Shown here: positions 33,861 through 43,786 of the stretch, one piece after another
Position numbering within the stretch: the stretch's first letter is position 1
Layout of the letters: each line of letters opens with the position of its first letter
DNA from: Actinacidiphila yeochonensis CN732
GTDB taxonomy: Bacteria; Actinomycetota; Actinomycetes; Streptomycetales; Streptomycetaceae
DNA length: 64,000 nt
Direction of reading: 5' to 3'
NCBI RefSeq assembly: GCF_000745345.1
Contig: NZ_JQNR01000005.1
Coordinates: 1,054,001 to 1,118,000, forward strand
Made by a program: the position numbers and the translations under genes
The notes under the pieces: model-generated
What the model saw: only the letters and a program-made list of their open reading frames with translations
Database searches by the model: none
Told to the model about the DNA's origin: nothing

Positions 33861-34208
33861 GTGGCCGAGAACACCACCGTGAGCGGCAAGCCCAAGAGCG
33901 TCACCGACGCCAGCTTCGCAGACGAGGTCCTGGCGAGCGACAAGCCCGTGCTCGTCGACTTCTGGGCGGAGTGGTGCGGTCCGTGCCGCCAGATCGCCCC
34001 GTCGCTGGAAGCGATCGCTGCGGAGCACTCCGAGGCGATCACCATCGTGAAGCTGAACATCGACGAGAACCCCGTCACGGCTGCCAAGTACGGCGTCATG
34101 TCGATCCCGACGCTGAACGTCTACAAGGGCGGCGAGGTCGTGAAGACCATCGTCGGTGCGAAGCCGAAGGGCGCCCTGGAGCGGGAGCTGTCGGACTTCA
34201 TCGGCTGA
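33861..34208 (+). CDS. trxA: thioredoxin
   Basis: A 115-residue protein from a GTG at 33861 behind GAGGAGG. It reduces protein disulfides in the cytoplasm. The active site is FWAEWCGPCRQIAP, and the cis-Pro loop MSIPTLNVY is present. A ten-residue polar extension precedes the fold. It forms an operon with trxB and ends at a palindrome that joins a terminator with a parS site. Confidence 0.96.
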   Translation: MAENTTVSGKPKSVTDASFADEVLASDKPVLVDFWAEWCGPCRQIAPSLEAIAAEHSEAITIVKLNIDENPVTAAKYGVMSIPTLNVYKGGEVVKTIVGAKPKGALERELSDFIG

Positions 34209-34221
34209 CGCTGATACACCG

Positions 34222-34271
34222 ACGGCGGTGGCCCGTCGTGTTCCACGTGGAACACGACGGGCCACCGCCGT
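34222..34271. terminator. parS: 50-bp perfect palindrome: trxA terminator with parS at its centre
   Basis: Positions 34222-34246 are the exact reverse complement of 34247-34271, with GTTCCACGTGGAAC (34240-34253) at the centre. The right arm ends in GCCGTTTT, so the RNA would form a long hairpin followed by U residues. It separates trxA from the convergent GNAT gene. The DNA should bind ParB and the RNA should terminate transcription. Confidence 0.85.
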
Positions 34272-34318
34272 TTTGTGGTCCCGCTGCCGCGTGGCGATGT
34301 GCTCCTCGGGCAGCCGGG

Positions 34319-34936
34319 TCACAGGGGGCGGAGCGCCGGCTCCTTCTGAACCGCGCCCAGCAGCCGGTCGATGGCCATCTCGACATCCTCACGCCAGGAC
34401 AGCGCGGACCGCAGCTCCAGCCGCAGCCGCGGGTAGCGGTGGTGCGGTCGTACGGTTTTGAATCCGACGGCGGTCAGGTGGTCGGCGGGGAGAACGCAGG
34501 CAGGCGCTTCCCAGGCGGCGTCGCCGAACGCCTCGATCGCCTTGAAGCCGCGCCGGACAAGGTCCTTGGCCACGGTCTGCACCAGCACCCGCCCCAAGCC
34601 CTGTCCCTGGTAGCCGGGCACCACCCGGGAGGTCATCAACTGCACCGCGTCACCCGAGACCGGACTGGTGGGAAAAGCGATGGAGCGGGGCACGTAGGCG
34701 GCCGGGGCGTAGAGCACGAACCCGGCCGGGACATCGTCGACATAGACCAGCCGACCGCAGGAGCCCCACTCCAGAAGGACGGCGGAGATCCAGGACTCCT
34801 TCTCCAGCTCGGGCCGGCCGTTGTTGACCGCGGCCGCGCCGGTGACCGGGTCGAGCTCCCAGTAGACGCAGCGGCGGCAGGACCGGGGCAGGTCCGGGAG
34901 ATTGTCCAAGGTGAGCGGAACCAGCCGACGCCCCAT
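34319..34936 (-). CDS. GNAT family N-acetyltransferase
   Basis: A 205-residue protein starting MGRRLVPLTLDNLPDLPRSC. GNAT enzymes transfer an acetyl group from acetyl-CoA to amines. The acetyl-CoA loop is VVPGYQGQGLGRVLVQTVA near residue 105. CRRCVYWELDP near the N-terminus is a conserved Cys-rich start shared by homologues in this position. The substrate is unknown. It lies between the trxA terminator and parB in Streptomyces genomes, which may only reflect conserved order. Confidence 0.85.
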   Translation of the reverse strand: MGRRLVPLTLDNLPDLPRSCRRCVYWELDPVTGAAAVNNGRPELEKESWISAVLLEWGSCGRLVYVDDVPAGFVLYAPAAYVPRSIAFPTSPVSGDAVQLMTSRVVPGYQGQGLGRVLVQTVAKDLVRRGFKAIEAFGDAAWEAPACVLPADHLTAVGFKTVRPHHRYPRLRLELRSALSWREDVEMAIDRLLGAVQKEPALRPL

Positions 34937-35010
34937 GTGCCGAGCCCCCGTCTCTCGCGGTCCACCGCTCCTGGACACCCCGGCTCAGATCGGGCCGGGG
35001 TGTCCCTGCT

Positions 35011-36120
35011 TCACTCGGCGCCGTCTCCGGAGTCCTCGCCGTCCTCGGCGCCATCGCCCAGGGGGCTCTCCATGACCTTGCCTTCGCCTGGAGCCATCGT
35101 TCCCAGAATCCGCTCCAGATCATCCATCGACGCGAACTCGACCACGATCTTTCCGCGCTTTTGACCCAGATCCACCTTCACCCGGGTGTCGAAGCGGTCG
35201 GAGAGTCGCGACGCGAGGTGCGCCAGCGCGGGGGAGATCCGGCGGCCGGCCCGGGGAGCCGCGGACTTCCGCGACGCCTTGGGCTCACTCGCCGCCAGCG
35301 CCACGATCTCTTCGACAGCCCGGACCGAGAGGCCCTCGGCCACGATCCTGTGGGCGAGCTTGTCCTGCTCGTCCGCGTCCTCCAGGGCGAGCAGGGCCCT
35401 GGCGTGACCGAAGGAAAGGACACCGGCCGCCACCCGTCGCTGGACCGGGGCGGAGAGCCTCAGCAGCCGGAGGGTGTTGGACACCTGCGAGCGGGAGCGG
35501 CCGATCCGGTCGGCCAACTGCTCGTGAGTGCAGGCGAAGTCCCGCAGTAGCTGGTCATAGGCGGCTGCCTCCTCCAGCGGGTTCAGCTGAGCCCGGTGGA
35601 GGTTCTCCAGAAGCGCGTCCAGGAGGAGCTTCTCGTCGTCCGTGGCACGGACGATGGCGGGAATCCGCGCCAGCCCCGCCTCACGACAGGCTCGCCAGCG
35701 ACGCTCCCCCATGATCAGTTCGTAGCGCTCGGAGCCGACCTGGCGGACGACCACCGGCTGAAGGAGCCCCACCTCCTTGATGGAGATGATGAGCTCGTTC
35801 AGCGCATCCTCGTCGAACACCTCGCGGGGCTGACGCGGGTTGGGCGTGATCGCGTCCAACTCCAGCTCGGCGAAGTAGGCCCCGGACACCGGAACCTGCG
35901 TGGCGGAGACGTCCGGCTCTGTTTCACGTGAAACAGGGATGTCCACCACGCCGGAGGAGTGCTCCGGCACCCGGCGCTCCACCAGCCCGGCTACCTTCGC
36001 CGCCGCAACGCCCCGGTCCGGCGCAAGGGTCGCCCCGGGCGCCGACGTTCCGGTCGGCTGCGGTGCCGCGGGGATCAGCGCGCCAAGACCGCGGCCGAGC
36101 CCTCTGCGTCGATCACTCAC
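35011..36120 (-). CDS. parB: chromosome-partitioning protein ParB
   Basis: A 369-residue protein from a GTG at 36118-36120 that overlaps the parA stop by 4 bases. ParB binds parS, loads CTP and spreads into a clamp that organises the origin for segregation into spores. The N-terminal CTP-binding domain has [12 protein letters not shown] and GERRWRA. The DNA-binding HTH is [19 protein letters not shown]. The end ([19 protein letters not shown]) is the dimer domain. A parS site of the exact form GTTTCACGTGAAAC lies within its own coding sequence at 35921-35934, read as VSRET. Confidence 0.96.
   Translation of the reverse strand: MSDRRRGLGRGLGALIPAAPQPTGTSAPGATLAPDRGVAAAKVAGLVERRVPEHSSGVVDIPVSRETEPDVSATQVPVSGAYFAELELDAITPNPRQPREVFDEDALNELIISIKEVGLLQPVVVRQVGSERYELIMGERRWRACREAGLARIPAIVRATDDEKLLLDALLENLHRAQLNPLEEAAAYDQLLRDFACTHEQLADRIGRSRSQVSNTLRLLRLSAPVQRRVAAGVLSFGHARALLALEDADEQDKLAHRIVAEGLSVRAVEEIVALAASEPKASRKSAAPRAGRRISPALAHLASRLSDRFDTRVKVDLGQKRGKIVVEFASMDDLERILGTMAPGEGKVMESPLGDGAEDGEDSGDGAE
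35919..35936. other. parS: parS-type site within parB
   Basis: CTGTTTCACGTGAAACAG, an 18-bp perfect palindrome containing the canonical GTTTCACGTGAAAC. On the minus strand it is translated as VSRET in ParB. Confidence 0.85.
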
Positions 36121-37235
36121 TGAATCCCCTCCGAGATGCTGTGCGGGTTGTGCTCATGCTGCTCTGCGTGCTCCGGGGCGTACTCGACGGCCACCGAGCT
36201 CGGAAGCCCACGCAGCGCCATCTCCCGCGCCGCCTCCAGGTAGGAGAGGGCACCACTGGACCCCGGGTCGTACGTGAGAACGGTCTGCCCGTAGCTGGGG
36301 GCCTCGGAGATCCGAACCGACCGGGGGATGCTGGTGCGCAGCACCTCCTTGCCGAAGTGGGTACGCACCTCCTCGGCGACCTGGGAGGCCAGCCGCGTCC
36401 GCCCGTCGTACATCGTCAGCAGGATCGTGGAGACGTGCAGCCGCGGATTGAGGTGGGCCCGGACCAGGTCCACGTTCTTGAGCAACTGGCCGAGTCCTTC
36501 CAGGGCGTAGTACTCGCACTGGATCGGGATGACCACCTCGGCGCCGGCGACCAGCGCGTTGACGGTGAGCAGGCCCAGGGAGGGCGGGCAGTCGATGAGG
36601 ACGTAGTCGAGCGGCTGCTCGTAGCCCTCGATCGCCCTCTGCAGCCGGCTCTCCCGGGCCACCAGGGAGACCAGTTCGATCTCAGCACCGGCCAGGTCGA
36701 TAGTGGCCGGTGCGCAGAAGAGACCTTCGACATCGGCCACCGGTTGGACGACCTCGGAGAGCGGCTTACTCTCCACCAGGACGTCGTAGATGGAGGGGAC
36801 TTCGGCATGGTGATCGATGCCGAGGGCCGTCGAGGCGTTGCCCTGCGGGTCCAGGTCGATCACCAGAACCCGGCCGCCGTGAAGCGCCAGCGAGGCCGCG
36901 AGGTTGACGGTCGTCGTGGTCTTACCCACGCCGCCCTTCTGATTGGCCACCACCATGACCCGGGTCTGGGCGGGCCGAGGCAGGCCCTTACCGGCACGAC
37001 CCAGTGCCTCGACGGCCAGTTGGGCCGCACGGCCAATGGGGGTGTCATCCATAGGAGGCAATGTTTCACGTGAAACATTGCTGCCGAACCCCGGGGGCCC
37101 GGAAAGGGGTCCGCCGGCGGGGTCGGCTGAGCGGGGACCCGGGACCGGATCGGTCATCGGCCCCGCGATGTTGGCGTCGGACCGCAAGGACTCACCTTCC
37201 TCGACTTCAGGCTCGATATGAGAAGAGCCTGCCAT
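36117..37235 (-). CDS. parA: chromosome-partitioning ATPase ParA
   Basis: A 372-residue protein; the start [20 protein letters not shown] fits family N-termini but has no strong ribosome-binding site, so it is uncertain. ParA forms polymers that position ParB-origin complexes during sporulation. The deviant Walker A is [14 protein letters not shown] near 153, and [14 protein letters not shown] carries Walker B. A parS site (37063-37076) in the N-terminal extension is read as VSRET. parB overlaps by 4 bases. A strong DnaA box lies 37 bases upstream. Confidence 0.95.
   Translation of the reverse strand: MAGSSHIEPEVEEGESLRSDANIAGPMTDPVPGPRSADPAGGPLSGPPGFGSNVSRETLPPMDDTPIGRAAQLAVEALGRAGKGLPRPAQTRVMVVANQKGGVGKTTTTVNLAASLALHGGRVLVIDLDPQGNASTALGIDHHAEVPSIYDVLVESKPLSEVVQPVADVEGLFCAPATIDLAGAEIELVSLVARESRLQRAIEGYEQPLDYVLIDCPPSLGLLTVNALVAGAEVVIPIQCEYYALEGLGQLLKNVDLVRAHLNPRLHVSTILLTMYDGRTRLASQVAEEVRTHFGKEVLRTSIPRSVRISEAPSYGQTVLTYDPGSSGALSYLEAAREMALRGLPSSVAVEYAPEHAEQHEHNPHSISEGIQ
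37058..37081. other. parS: parS-type site within parA
   Basis: GTTTCACGTGAAAC at 37063-37076, the canonical form, extended to a 24-bp perfect palindrome (GCAATGTTTCAC and its complement). It is translated as VSRET. Confidence 0.85.
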
Positions 37236-37271
37236 GCCTGAGGGGTGCTGAACCAGCGACGCCCGATTGGC

Positions 37272-37280
37272 TGTGGATAA
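37272..37280 (-). promoter_or_regulatory. DnaA box upstream of parA
   Basis: TGTGGATAA is the exact complement of the strong box TTATCCACA. It lies 37 bases upstream of the likely parA start, within the promoter region, so DnaA could modulate parAB. Confidence 0.55.
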
Positions 37281-37393
37281 ATCGCGGGATTGCCGCGGCG
37301 AGTTCGTGGCCGGAGTAGACCTGACGGATGTCCCGGCACGCTCCTCAGCCGCGGCCCGGCCACGACTGAGGACTCCGGGCAGAAGAGAGCGAC

Positions 37394-37407
37394 GTTTCAC
37401 GTGGAAC
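37394..37407. other. parS: parS-type site between parA and rsmG
   Basis: GTTTCACGTGGAAC, a hybrid of the two half-sites. It is intergenic, about 160 bases upstream of the parA start. Confidence 0.75.
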
Positions 37408-37476
37408 ACGATGCACAGCGGCTCGCCGCTATGTCGGGAGACACTCCGGATTGTTCTGGTTTGACCGACACCAAGT

Positions 37477-37499
37477 GCCTGCCGGATCACCCGGCAGGC
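37477..37499 (-). terminator. hairpin after rsmG
   Basis: GCCTGCCGG pairs with CCGGCAGGC around ATCAC, just past the rsmG stop on its downstream side. Confidence 0.65.
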
Positions 37500-37503
37500 T
37501 CAG

Positions 37504-38247
37504 TCAGCGGCGCCGGCGCCCCGCGCTACCACCACGCGACGCCCGGTTGGCGCGCGCGGCCTTGGCCCGGCGCGTGGCGGCCCGCACACCACCTGGGCTC
37601 TCGCCGACCTCCACCCGCACCACCGTGGAGAGCGGATCGACGATGCCCTCACCCACCTGGACGATGGACGCGCCGACCGCCCCGAGCCGGCTCAGCGCCG
37701 CCCGTGCCGCCCGCAGCTCCTCCTCGGCGGTGTCCCCCTTGAGGACCGCCATCTCGCCGTGCGGCCGCAGCAGGGGCAGCCCCCAGCCGGCCAGCCGGTC
37801 CAGCGGGGCCACCGCACGCGCCGTCACCACGTCCACCGGCGCCAAGGAGCCCACCAGCTCCTCCGCCCGACCGCGCACCACCGTGACGTTGCCCAGGCCG
37901 AGAAGGGTGACGGCCTCCTCAAGGAAGGTGGTCCGCCGAAGCAGCGGCTCCAGCAGCGTGATCCGCAGGTCGGGCCGGACCAGCGCCAGCGGGATGCCGG
38001 GGAGCCCGGCACCGGAGCCGACATCGCACACCGAGACGCCTTCCGTGATCACCTCGGAGAGCACGGCGCAGTTCAGCAGATGCCTCTCCCACAGCCGGGG
38101 TACCTCGCGCGGGCCGATCAGTCCCCGGCGCACCCCGGAGTCCGCGAGCAGCTCGGCGTAGCGCACGGCGTCAGGGAACCGGTCGCCGAAGACCGCTTCC
38201 GCCTGCTCGGGCGGCGCGGGAAGTTGCGCTGCTGCCTCATCGGACAC
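37504..38247 (-). CDS. rsmG: 16S rRNA (guanine527-N7)-methyltransferase
   Basis: A 247-residue protein from a GTG at 38245-38247 (VSDEAAAQLPAPPEQAEAVF) behind GGAAGGG. It methylates G527 of 16S rRNA; its loss gives low-level streptomycin resistance in Streptomyces. The S-adenosylmethionine site is VCDVGSGAGLPGIPLALV, and TARAVAPLDRLAGWGLPLL is a family motif. The Arg/Gly-rich C-terminal 20 residues are an extra tail. A terminator upstream (38318-38347) separates it from jag. Confidence 0.95.
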   Translation of the reverse strand: MSDEAAAQLPAPPEQAEAVFGDRFPDAVRYAELLADSGVRRGLIGPREVPRLWERHLLNCAVLSEVITEGVSVCDVGSGAGLPGIPLALVRPDLRITLLEPLLRRTTFLEEAVTLLGLGNVTVVRGRAEELVGSLAPVDVVTARAVAPLDRLAGWGLPLLRPHGEMAVLKGDTAEEELRAARAALSRLGAVGASIVQVGEGIVDPLSTVVRVEVGESPGGVRAATRRAKAARANRASRGGSAGRRRR

Positions 38248-38317
38248 GGGTGCTGTCCCTTCCTCGGTTCTCCACGGCACGGACTCGACCGGCAAATTCA
38301 GCATCAGAGTTACAGGT

Positions 38318-38347
38318 TCGGCCCCGCCTGCGAACAGGCGGGGCCGA
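38318..38347 (-). terminator. hairpin between jag and rsmG
   Basis: TCGGCCCCGCCTG pairs perfectly with CAGGCGGGGCCGA around CGAA. It should end the rpmH-to-jag transcript. Confidence 0.85.
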
Positions 38348-38406
38348 CAGGAGGCACGCGGCGGGACCGATCAGTCCGGGGTCGGGCCCAGGCCGGTCCG
38401 CCGAGG

Positions 38407-38922
38407 TCAGGCCGGGAGGACGACCACTCGGCGCTGGGGCTCCTCGCCCTCGGACTCGCTCCGCAGCCCCGCGGCGGCGACCGCGTCGTGCACGACCTTG
38501 CGCTCGAACGGGGACATGGGCTCCAGCTTCACCGGCTGCCCGGTCTCCCGGGCCTCCTCGGCGGCGCTGGTCCCCAGCTTGGTCAGCTCGGCACGCTTAC
38601 GGGCGCGGAAGCCCGCGACGTCCAGCATCAGCCGGCTGCGCTCCCCGGTCTCCCGGTGCACGGCCAGACGCGTCAGCTCCTGGAGCGCCTCCAGCACCTC
38701 GCCGTCCCGGCCGACCAGCTTGTTCAGGTCGCGGCTGCCGTTGTCGCCGATGATCGACACGGACGCACGCTCGCCCTCGACGTCCATGTCGATGTCACCG
38801 TCGAGGTCGGCGATGTCGAGCAGGCCCTCCAGGTAGTCCGCGGCGATCTCACCCTCCTGCTCCAGCCGGGACAGGCTCTCGGCGTCGCTCTCGGGTGCCG
38901 TGGTCGTGTTGACGTCGCTCAC
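38407..38922 (-). CDS. jag: KH/R3H RNA-binding protein (Jag/KhpB)
   Basis: A 171-residue protein. Its KH domain (SIIGDNGSRDLNKLVGRDGEVLEAL) and R3H domain (SPFERKVVHDAVAAAG) mark the Jag/KhpB family of RNA chaperones linked to envelope growth. The first 35 residues are acidic. It lies 15 bases after yidC in the conserved rpmH-rnpA-yidD-yidC-jag operon. Confidence 0.92.
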   Translation of the reverse strand: MSDVNTTTAPESDAESLSRLEQEGEIAADYLEGLLDIADLDGDIDMDVEGERASVSIIGDNGSRDLNKLVGRDGEVLEALQELTRLAVHRETGERSRLMLDVAGFRARKRAELTKLGTSAAEEARETGQPVKLEPMSPFERKVVHDAVAAAGLRSESEGEEPQRRVVVLPA

Positions 38923-38937
38923 GCCTGGACTCTCCTC

Positions 38938-40149
38938 TTACTTCTTCTTCGACAGGTTGCCCGGCTTGGCCTTCGAGCCGCCGGTCTGCTTCCCGGAGGA
39001 GCCGCCCTGCTTCGAGCCGCCCGCCCGCGGCGCGCCGGACCGCGCGCCCGCGCGGGGAGCACCGGGGGTCTTCGCGCCCGAGGACCCCGACGTCTTGGAG
39101 CCGCCCGACCGCGTGGCACCGCCCGAGGACCCACCGGACTGCTGCTGCCCCTGCTTCTCCGACGACGCGGAGCCCTCGGTCTCCTCGTCGGACCGCTGAG
39201 CCGCCTGCTGCTCGACGCGGGTACCGGCCGTGCGCTGCGACTTGCTCTGCCGCTTCGGCTGGGTCCGGTTGGCGCGGGCCTCCTCGGCGGCCTCCTTGGC
39301 CTTGATCTCCTCCGGCGCCTCCACGAGCTTGCCCTTGGCCCGCAGACGCTCCTGGCGCTGCTTGAAGGCCAGGCTGCCCGGGGTCGGGTTGCGGCGGATG
39401 ACCACCAGCTGCTGGCACATCGTCCACGCGTTGGTGGTGAGCCAGTAGAGCAGCACACCGACCGGGGCGAAGATACCGAAGACCGCGAAGATCAGCGGGA
39501 ACACGTACATCAGCATCTTCTGCTGCTGCATGAACGGCGTGTTCACCGACATGTCCACGTTCTTGGTCATCAGCTGGCGCTGCGTGTAGAACTGCGACGC
39601 CGACATCAGCACGATCATGATGATCGTCACCGTGCGCACCTCGGCGTGGCTGGCGTTCAGCTGGGCCAGGGTGGCGGTGCTGTCCATGAACTTCGCCGGC
39701 AGCGGGGCACCGAAGATGTGCGCGTGCTGGGCGCTCTGGACGAGGTTCTCGTGGATCACGCCGACCGTGTTGCCCTTCGCCACGTTGCTCAGCACGTGGT
39801 AGAGGGCGAAGAAGAACGGCGACTGGATGAGGATCGGCAGGCACGAGGAGAGCGGGTTGGTACCCGTCTCCTTGTACAGCTTCATCATCTCTTCCGACTG
39901 CCGCTGGCGGTCGTTCTTGTAGCGCTCCTGGATCGCCTTCATCTTCGGCTGGAGCACCTGCATGTTCCGGGTGGACTTGATCTGCTTCACGAAGAGCGGG
40001 ATCAGTGCCGTCCGGATCAGGACCACCAGCGAGACGATGGACAGGCCCCACGCCCAGCCGCTGTCTGCGTCGAACACCAAGCCGTACAGCGAGTGGAACT
40101 GAACGATGATCCACGAGACGGCGTCATACAGGGGGTTCAAGATCCCCAC
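38938..40149 (-). CDS. yidC: membrane protein insertase YidC
   Basis: A 403-residue protein from a GTG at 40147-40149 ([20 protein letters not shown]), behind GGAG. It inserts proteins into the cytoplasmic membrane with or after SecYEG. Five hydrophobic helices are visible, including [22 protein letters not shown]-terminal tail of over 100 residues is rich in Ser, Gly and Lys, as in ribosome-binding YidC variants. It lies 2 bases after yidD. Confidence 0.93.
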   Translation of the reverse strand: MGILNPLYDAVSWIIVQFHSLYGLVFDADSGWAWGLSIVSLVVLIRTALIPLFVKQIKSTRNMQVLQPKMKAIQERYKNDRQRQSEEMMKLYKETGTNPLSSCLPILIQSPFFFALYHVLSNVAKGNTVGVIHENLVQSAQHAHIFGAPLPAKFMDSTATLAQLNASHAEVRTVTIIMIVLMSASQFYTQRQLMTKNVDMSVNTPFMQQQKMLMYVFPLIFAVFGIFAPVGVLLYWLTTNAWTMCQQLVVIRRNPTPGSLAFKQRQERLRAKGKLVEAPEEIKAKEAAEEARANRTQPKRQSKSQRTAGTRVEQQAAQRSDEETEGSASSEKQGQQQSGGSSGGATRSGGSKTSGSSGAKTPGAPRAGARSGAPRAGGSKQGGSSGKQTGGSKAKPGNLSKKK

Positions 40150-40151
40150 GG

Positions 40152-40469
40152 TCAGGCTCCTTGGGCGTGAGAGGGTCCGGTGGGCTCGGGCGTGACGGGC
40201 CCGTCGGAGCCGCCCCGCAGGTAGCGGCGCAGCAGTTCGTGCCATCGAGGCCGCTTACGCGGTGGGACGTGGTCCACACCACCGGGCGACCAGGGGTTGC
40301 ACCGCAGAATGCGCCACGCGGTCAGGGCCGTGCCCTTGATCGCGCCGTGCCGGTCGATGGCCGTATACCCGTAGTGGGAGCACGAGGGGTAGTAGCGGCA
40401 CACCGGACCGAGCAGCGGACTGATCGTCCACTGGTAGATCTTGATCAGTGCAAGCAGCGGATACTTCAT
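40152..40469 (-). CDS. yidD: membrane protein insertion efficiency factor YidD
   Basis: A 105-residue protein ([20 protein letters not shown]). The family core [20 protein letters not shown] with its Cys residues and [14 protein letters not shown] are clear. YidD is a small amphipathic membrane-associated factor that aids YidC. Its ATG overlaps the rnpA stop by 4 bases. The Pro/Gly-rich C-terminal end is an extension. Confidence 0.92.
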   Translation of the reverse strand: MKYPLLALIKIYQWTISPLLGPVCRYYPSCSHYGYTAIDRHGAIKGTALTAWRILRCNPWSPGGVDHVPPRKRPRWHELLRRYLRGGSDGPVTPEPTGPSHAQGA

Positions 40470-40864
40470 CGAGCCACCCTCCCCTCGGCTTCGCCATGGG
40501 AATCGCGACCCAGCAGCCGCTCGAGGGCGGCATCGAGATCGAGGGCCAGCTGAGCGTGGTCCGCGCTGCCGGCCGCGGGCAGCGCTCGTACTACCACAAG
40601 GCTACCGGGGGGAAGCAGGTAGAGACGGTCCCGCACGATGTGACGTAGGCGGCGGCGGACCAGGTTGCGCTGGACCGCGTTACCGACGGCTTTGCTCACG
40701 ACGAAACCCGCACGCGCCGGGGGACGCTCTCCCCTGGGCGCGTGCGGGTCCGTGGCGTCGCGGCGCAAGTGGACAACCAGCAGCGGGCGACCCGCGCGGC
40801 GTCCACGGCGCACCGCTTCACCGAAGTCCTGTCGCCGCCTCAGCCGATTCTCGGTGGGCAGCAC
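40466..40864 (-). CDS. rnpA: ribonuclease P protein component
   Basis: A 132-residue basic protein from a GTG at 40862-40864 ([20 protein letters not shown]). It is the protein subunit that helps the RNase P RNA process pre-tRNA 5' ends. [20 protein letters not shown] is the diagnostic RNR motif. It follows rpmH and overlaps yidD. Confidence 0.94.
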   Translation of the reverse strand: MLPTENRLRRRQDFGEAVRRGRRAGRPLLVVHLRRDATDPHAPRGERPPARAGFVVSKAVGNAVQRNLVRRRLRHIVRDRLYLLPPGSLVVVRALPAAGSADHAQLALDLDAALERLLGRDSHGEAEGRVAR

Positions 40865-40883
40865 GGCATGAGACCTGTGTCAA

Positions 40884-41021
40884 TCAGGCGGACAGGCGGG
40901 CGCGGCCCTTGCCACGGCGGGACGCGATGATCGCGCGGCCGGCGCGGGTGCGCATACGCAGACGGAAGCCGTGGGTCTTCGCACGACGGCGGTTGTTCGG
41001 CTGGAAGGTGCGCTTGCTCAC
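40884..41021 (-). CDS. rpmH: 50S ribosomal protein L34
   Basis: A 45-residue very basic protein from a GTG at 41019-41021 ([19 protein letters not shown]), with GGAG seven bases upstream, ending [11 protein letters not shown]34 is part of the large subunit. It is the first gene of the leftward operon divergent from dnaA. Confidence 0.96.
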   Translation of the reverse strand: MSKRTFQPNNRRRAKTHGFRLRMRTRAGRAIIASRRGKGRARLSA

Positions 41022-41430
41022 TCGGAGGCTCCAGAAGAGAGGTGTTCAACAGCGGTGCGTCGCCTGGCTGTCACCGTGCGCCCACGAGAACGCTCGCGGA
41101 CCTTCCGGGTGTACCGCTTTGACGACCGCCCGGAGGCCCGAAGGACCCGGAGGATCTTCGCCCATCAGTAGGCAGGCGGCAGCAGCCATCGACAACTCGA
41201 CCTCGATACGGTACGTGCGGCTAGGCCATCTGGTCAAACCCGCCTCGCGCAACGCCGGGGTTTGTACACACCCTGTGGACAACAACTTGAACCACGGACG
41301 GTGCCCTGACTACCGTGGCTTGACTCCGGTCCGATCCGCCTACCGGCTTCGGACACTTCCCGCCAGGCCGGAGAACCACACTTTCGCGGGACATCTCAAG
41401 CACCACCAGCGACCCGAGAGAGCGTGCACT
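41022..41430. promoter_or_regulatory. rpmH-dnaA divergent control region
   Basis: About 410 bases with no gene. TGTGGACAA at 41274-41282 is a perfect DnaA box on the minus strand, 150 bases before dnaA, and TTGTACACA lies at about 41262. They fit the known autoregulation of dnaA. An inverted repeat, CCACGG ... CCGTGG, spans about 41292-41318. Confidence 0.65.
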
Positions 41431-43431
41431 GTGGCCGACGTGACTGCCGATCTTGCCGCAGTGTGGCCTCGGGTCCTCCAGCAGCTGCTCCTGGACAGCG
41501 AGCTGAAACCCAAGGACGCGGAGTGGCTCCAGCGCACCCAGCCGCTGGCCCTGGTGGCCGGCACCGCGGTGCTCTCGGCCCCCAACGAGTTCGCCAAGAG
41601 CGTCCTGGAGGGGCGGCTGCTGCCGCAGATCACCGAGGCCCTCAACCGTGAGTTCGGCCACATGGTGGGCATCGCCATCGCGGTGGCCTCGGGCGGCGAC
41701 CAGGAGCCCGCACCGGCCCCGCCGTCCGCCCCGGAACCCTCCGACGAGCCCCGGATGCGCCCGGCCTACCCCGAGCACCAGGACTGGCAGCAGCCGAAGC
41801 TCGGCAGCTGGGGCGTGCCCGCCCCGGCCGACTACCAGGACCGCGGTACCTACGAGCTGCGCCCGGAGTCCTCGGACGCCTACGACACCCGCCGGGTCGG
41901 CCTCGACCCCCGGGACGGCCGCGCCCCGCGTGACGGACGCGACGGACGTGACGGACGTGACGGATACGACAGCCGCGACGGTTACGAGGACCGCAGGGGC
42001 GGCGGGTACGACGAGCGCCGCGACGCCTACGAGGACCGCCGCGAGCCCTCCGCGCCCTATGACGACCGGCGCGACACCGGGTACGAGGAGCGACCGGACG
42101 CCCGTGACTCCCGCGACACCCGGGACTCCCGTGACAGCCGCGACGCCCGCGACGCCTACGAACGTCCTGAGCCCTACGACGACCGCCGCTACCGGCCCGA
42201 GCCGCGCGACGGCTACCCCTCCGTACCGCACCAGGTCCACCCCGGCGCCCCGGGCGGCCCCGGCGGGTACCCCCCGCCGGGCGGCTACCAGCCGCCGCAC
42301 GTGCCGGCCGCCCGCAGCGAGCAGCCGTCGGCCGGCCGAGGCGGCGCCCACGGCTCCGGCGGTGCGCCGGGGCAGGGCTCCGGAGGCGGCTCGGTGGAGC
42401 CGACCGCGCGGCTGAACCCGAAGTACCTCTTCGACACGTTCGTCATCGGCGCGTCCAACCGCTTCGCGCACGCCGCCGCGGTCGCCGTCGCCGAGGCCCC
42501 GGCCAAGGCGTACAACCCGCTCTTCATCTACGGCGAGTCCGGCCTGGGCAAGACGCACCTGCTGCACGCGATCGGGCACTACGCGCGCAGCCTCTATCCG
42601 GGCACCCGGGTGCGGTACGTCAGCTCGGAGGAGTTCACCAACGAGTTCATCAACTCCATCCGGGACGGCAAGGCGGACGCCTTCCGCAAGCGGTACCGGG
42701 ACATGGACATCCTGCTGGTCGACGACATCCAGTTCCTCGCCCAGAAGGAGTCGACGCAGGAGGAGTTCTTCCACACCTTCAACACGCTGCACAACGCGAA
42801 CAAGCAGATCGTGCTCTCCTCCGACCGGCCGCCCAAGCAGCTGGTCACCCTGGAGGACCGGCTCCGCAACCGCTTCGAGTGGGGTCTGATCACCGACGTC
42901 CAGCCGCCCGAGCTGGAGACCCGGATCGCGATCCTGCGGAAGAAGGCGGTGCAGGAGCAGCTCAACGCGCCGCCGGAGGTGCTGGAGTTCATCGCCTCCC
43001 GCATCTCCCGCAACATCCGCGAGCTGGAGGGCGCGCTGATCCGCGTCACCGCCTTCGCCAGCCTCAACCGGCAGCCGGTGGACCTCCAGCTGACCGAGAT
43101 CGTCCTCAAGGACCTGATCCCGGGCGGCGAGGACTCGGTTCCGGAGATCAGCGGCACGGCGATCATGGCGGAGACGGCGGCGTACTTCGGGCTGGCCGTG
43201 GACGACCTGTCGGGCTCCTCGCGCAGCCGGGTCCTCGTCACGGCCCGGCAGATCGCGATGTACCTGTGCCGCGAGCTCACCGACCTGTCGCTGCCGAAGA
43301 TCGGCGCGCTCTTCGGCGGGCGCGACCACACCACCGTGATGCACGCGGACCGCAAGATCCGCTCCCTGATGGCCGAGCGGCGGTCGATCTACAACCAGGT
43401 GACCGAACTCACCAACCGCATCAAGAGCTGA
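41431..43431 (+). CDS. dnaA: chromosomal replication initiator DnaA
   Basis: A 666-residue protein from a GTG at 41431 ([20 protein letters not shown]); there is much longer open frame upstream, but the family starts here. DnaA-ATP binds oriC boxes and melts the origin. Domain II (about 90-325) is very long and includes repeats of [11 protein letters not shown] and DRRD type near 165-240. The AAA+ domain has Walker A GESGLGKT near 367 and LLVDDIQFL near 428. The C-terminal box-binding signature is [16 protein letters not shown]. Confidence 0.98.
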   Translation: MADVTADLAAVWPRVLQQLLLDSELKPKDAEWLQRTQPLALVAGTAVLSAPNEFAKSVLEGRLLPQITEALNREFGHMVGIAIAVASGGDQEPAPAPPSAPEPSDEPRMRPAYPEHQDWQQPKLGSWGVPAPADYQDRGTYELRPESSDAYDTRRVGLDPRDGRAPRDGRDGRDGRDGYDSRDGYEDRRGGGYDERRDAYEDRREPSAPYDDRRDTGYEERPDARDSRDTRDSRDSRDARDAYERPEPYDDRRYRPEPRDGYPSVPHQVHPGAPGGPGGYPPPGGYQPPHVPAARSEQPSAGRGGAHGSGGAPGQGSGGGSVEPTARLNPKYLFDTFVIGASNRFAHAAAVAVAEAPAKAYNPLFIYGESGLGKTHLLHAIGHYARSLYPGTRVRYVSSEEFTNEFINSIRDGKADAFRKRYRDMDILLVDDIQFLAQKESTQEEFFHTFNTLHNANKQIVLSSDRPPKQLVTLEDRLRNRFEWGLITDVQPPELETRIAILRKKAVQEQLNAPPEVLEFIASRISRNIRELEGALIRVTAFASLNRQPVDLQLTEIVLKDLIPGGEDSVPEISGTAIMAETAAYFGLAVDDLSGSSRSRVLVTARQIAMYLCRELTDLSLPKIGALFGGRDHTTVMHADRKIRSLMAERRSIYNQVTELTNRIKS

Positions 43432-43476
43432 GAGCCGAGAGCCGGGTTCCGCGCTCCTCAGCGCCCCCTGCCGTAC

Positions 43477-43521
43477 CCGAGGCCGGCTGTCTCCCCTCTG
43501 AGGGGAGGCGGCCGGCCTCGG
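43477..43521 (+). terminator. hairpin after dnaA
   Basis: Stem CCGAGGCCGGC with GCCGGCCTCGG, a small internal loop, then CTCCCCT with AGGGGAG around CTG. Confidence 0.75.
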
Positions 43522-43786
43522 CGTTCCCGGGGAGGCGCCGCGGCCCCTACGGCGCCTCCGGGGCCTCCCGCGCCTTCCGCGGGCGGCTGGCGCCCCTCAC
43601 GCCTTCCACCCCTCCGGCGCCTCCCAACGCCCCCCCACGCCTCCCGCAGGCGCCTGGCGCGCCTCCCGGTGTTCGGCTCGCACGGCTCGTCCCTCGGGTT
43701 CGCCCTGCGGCTTCCTGCGGCCTTCCGGCGATTCTCCGACGGCACGCTCAAGCCCTCAGCAGCCGCAGCGGAGCGCCTCTCAGGGC

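Noticed and set aside
40441-41430. Longer DnaA start upstream of 41431
   Set aside because: The extension covers rnpA, rpmH and the dnaA control region and has no DnaA similarity; the GTG at 41431 matches the family.
41920-42150. Tandem repeats that could look like a CRISPR or minisatellite
   Set aside because: They are in-frame codon repeats within DnaA domain II with no unique spacers.
41221-43344. 707-residue minus-strand frame opposite dnaA
   Set aside because: It is the antisense shadow of dnaA, an effect of high GC content; it has no family similarity.
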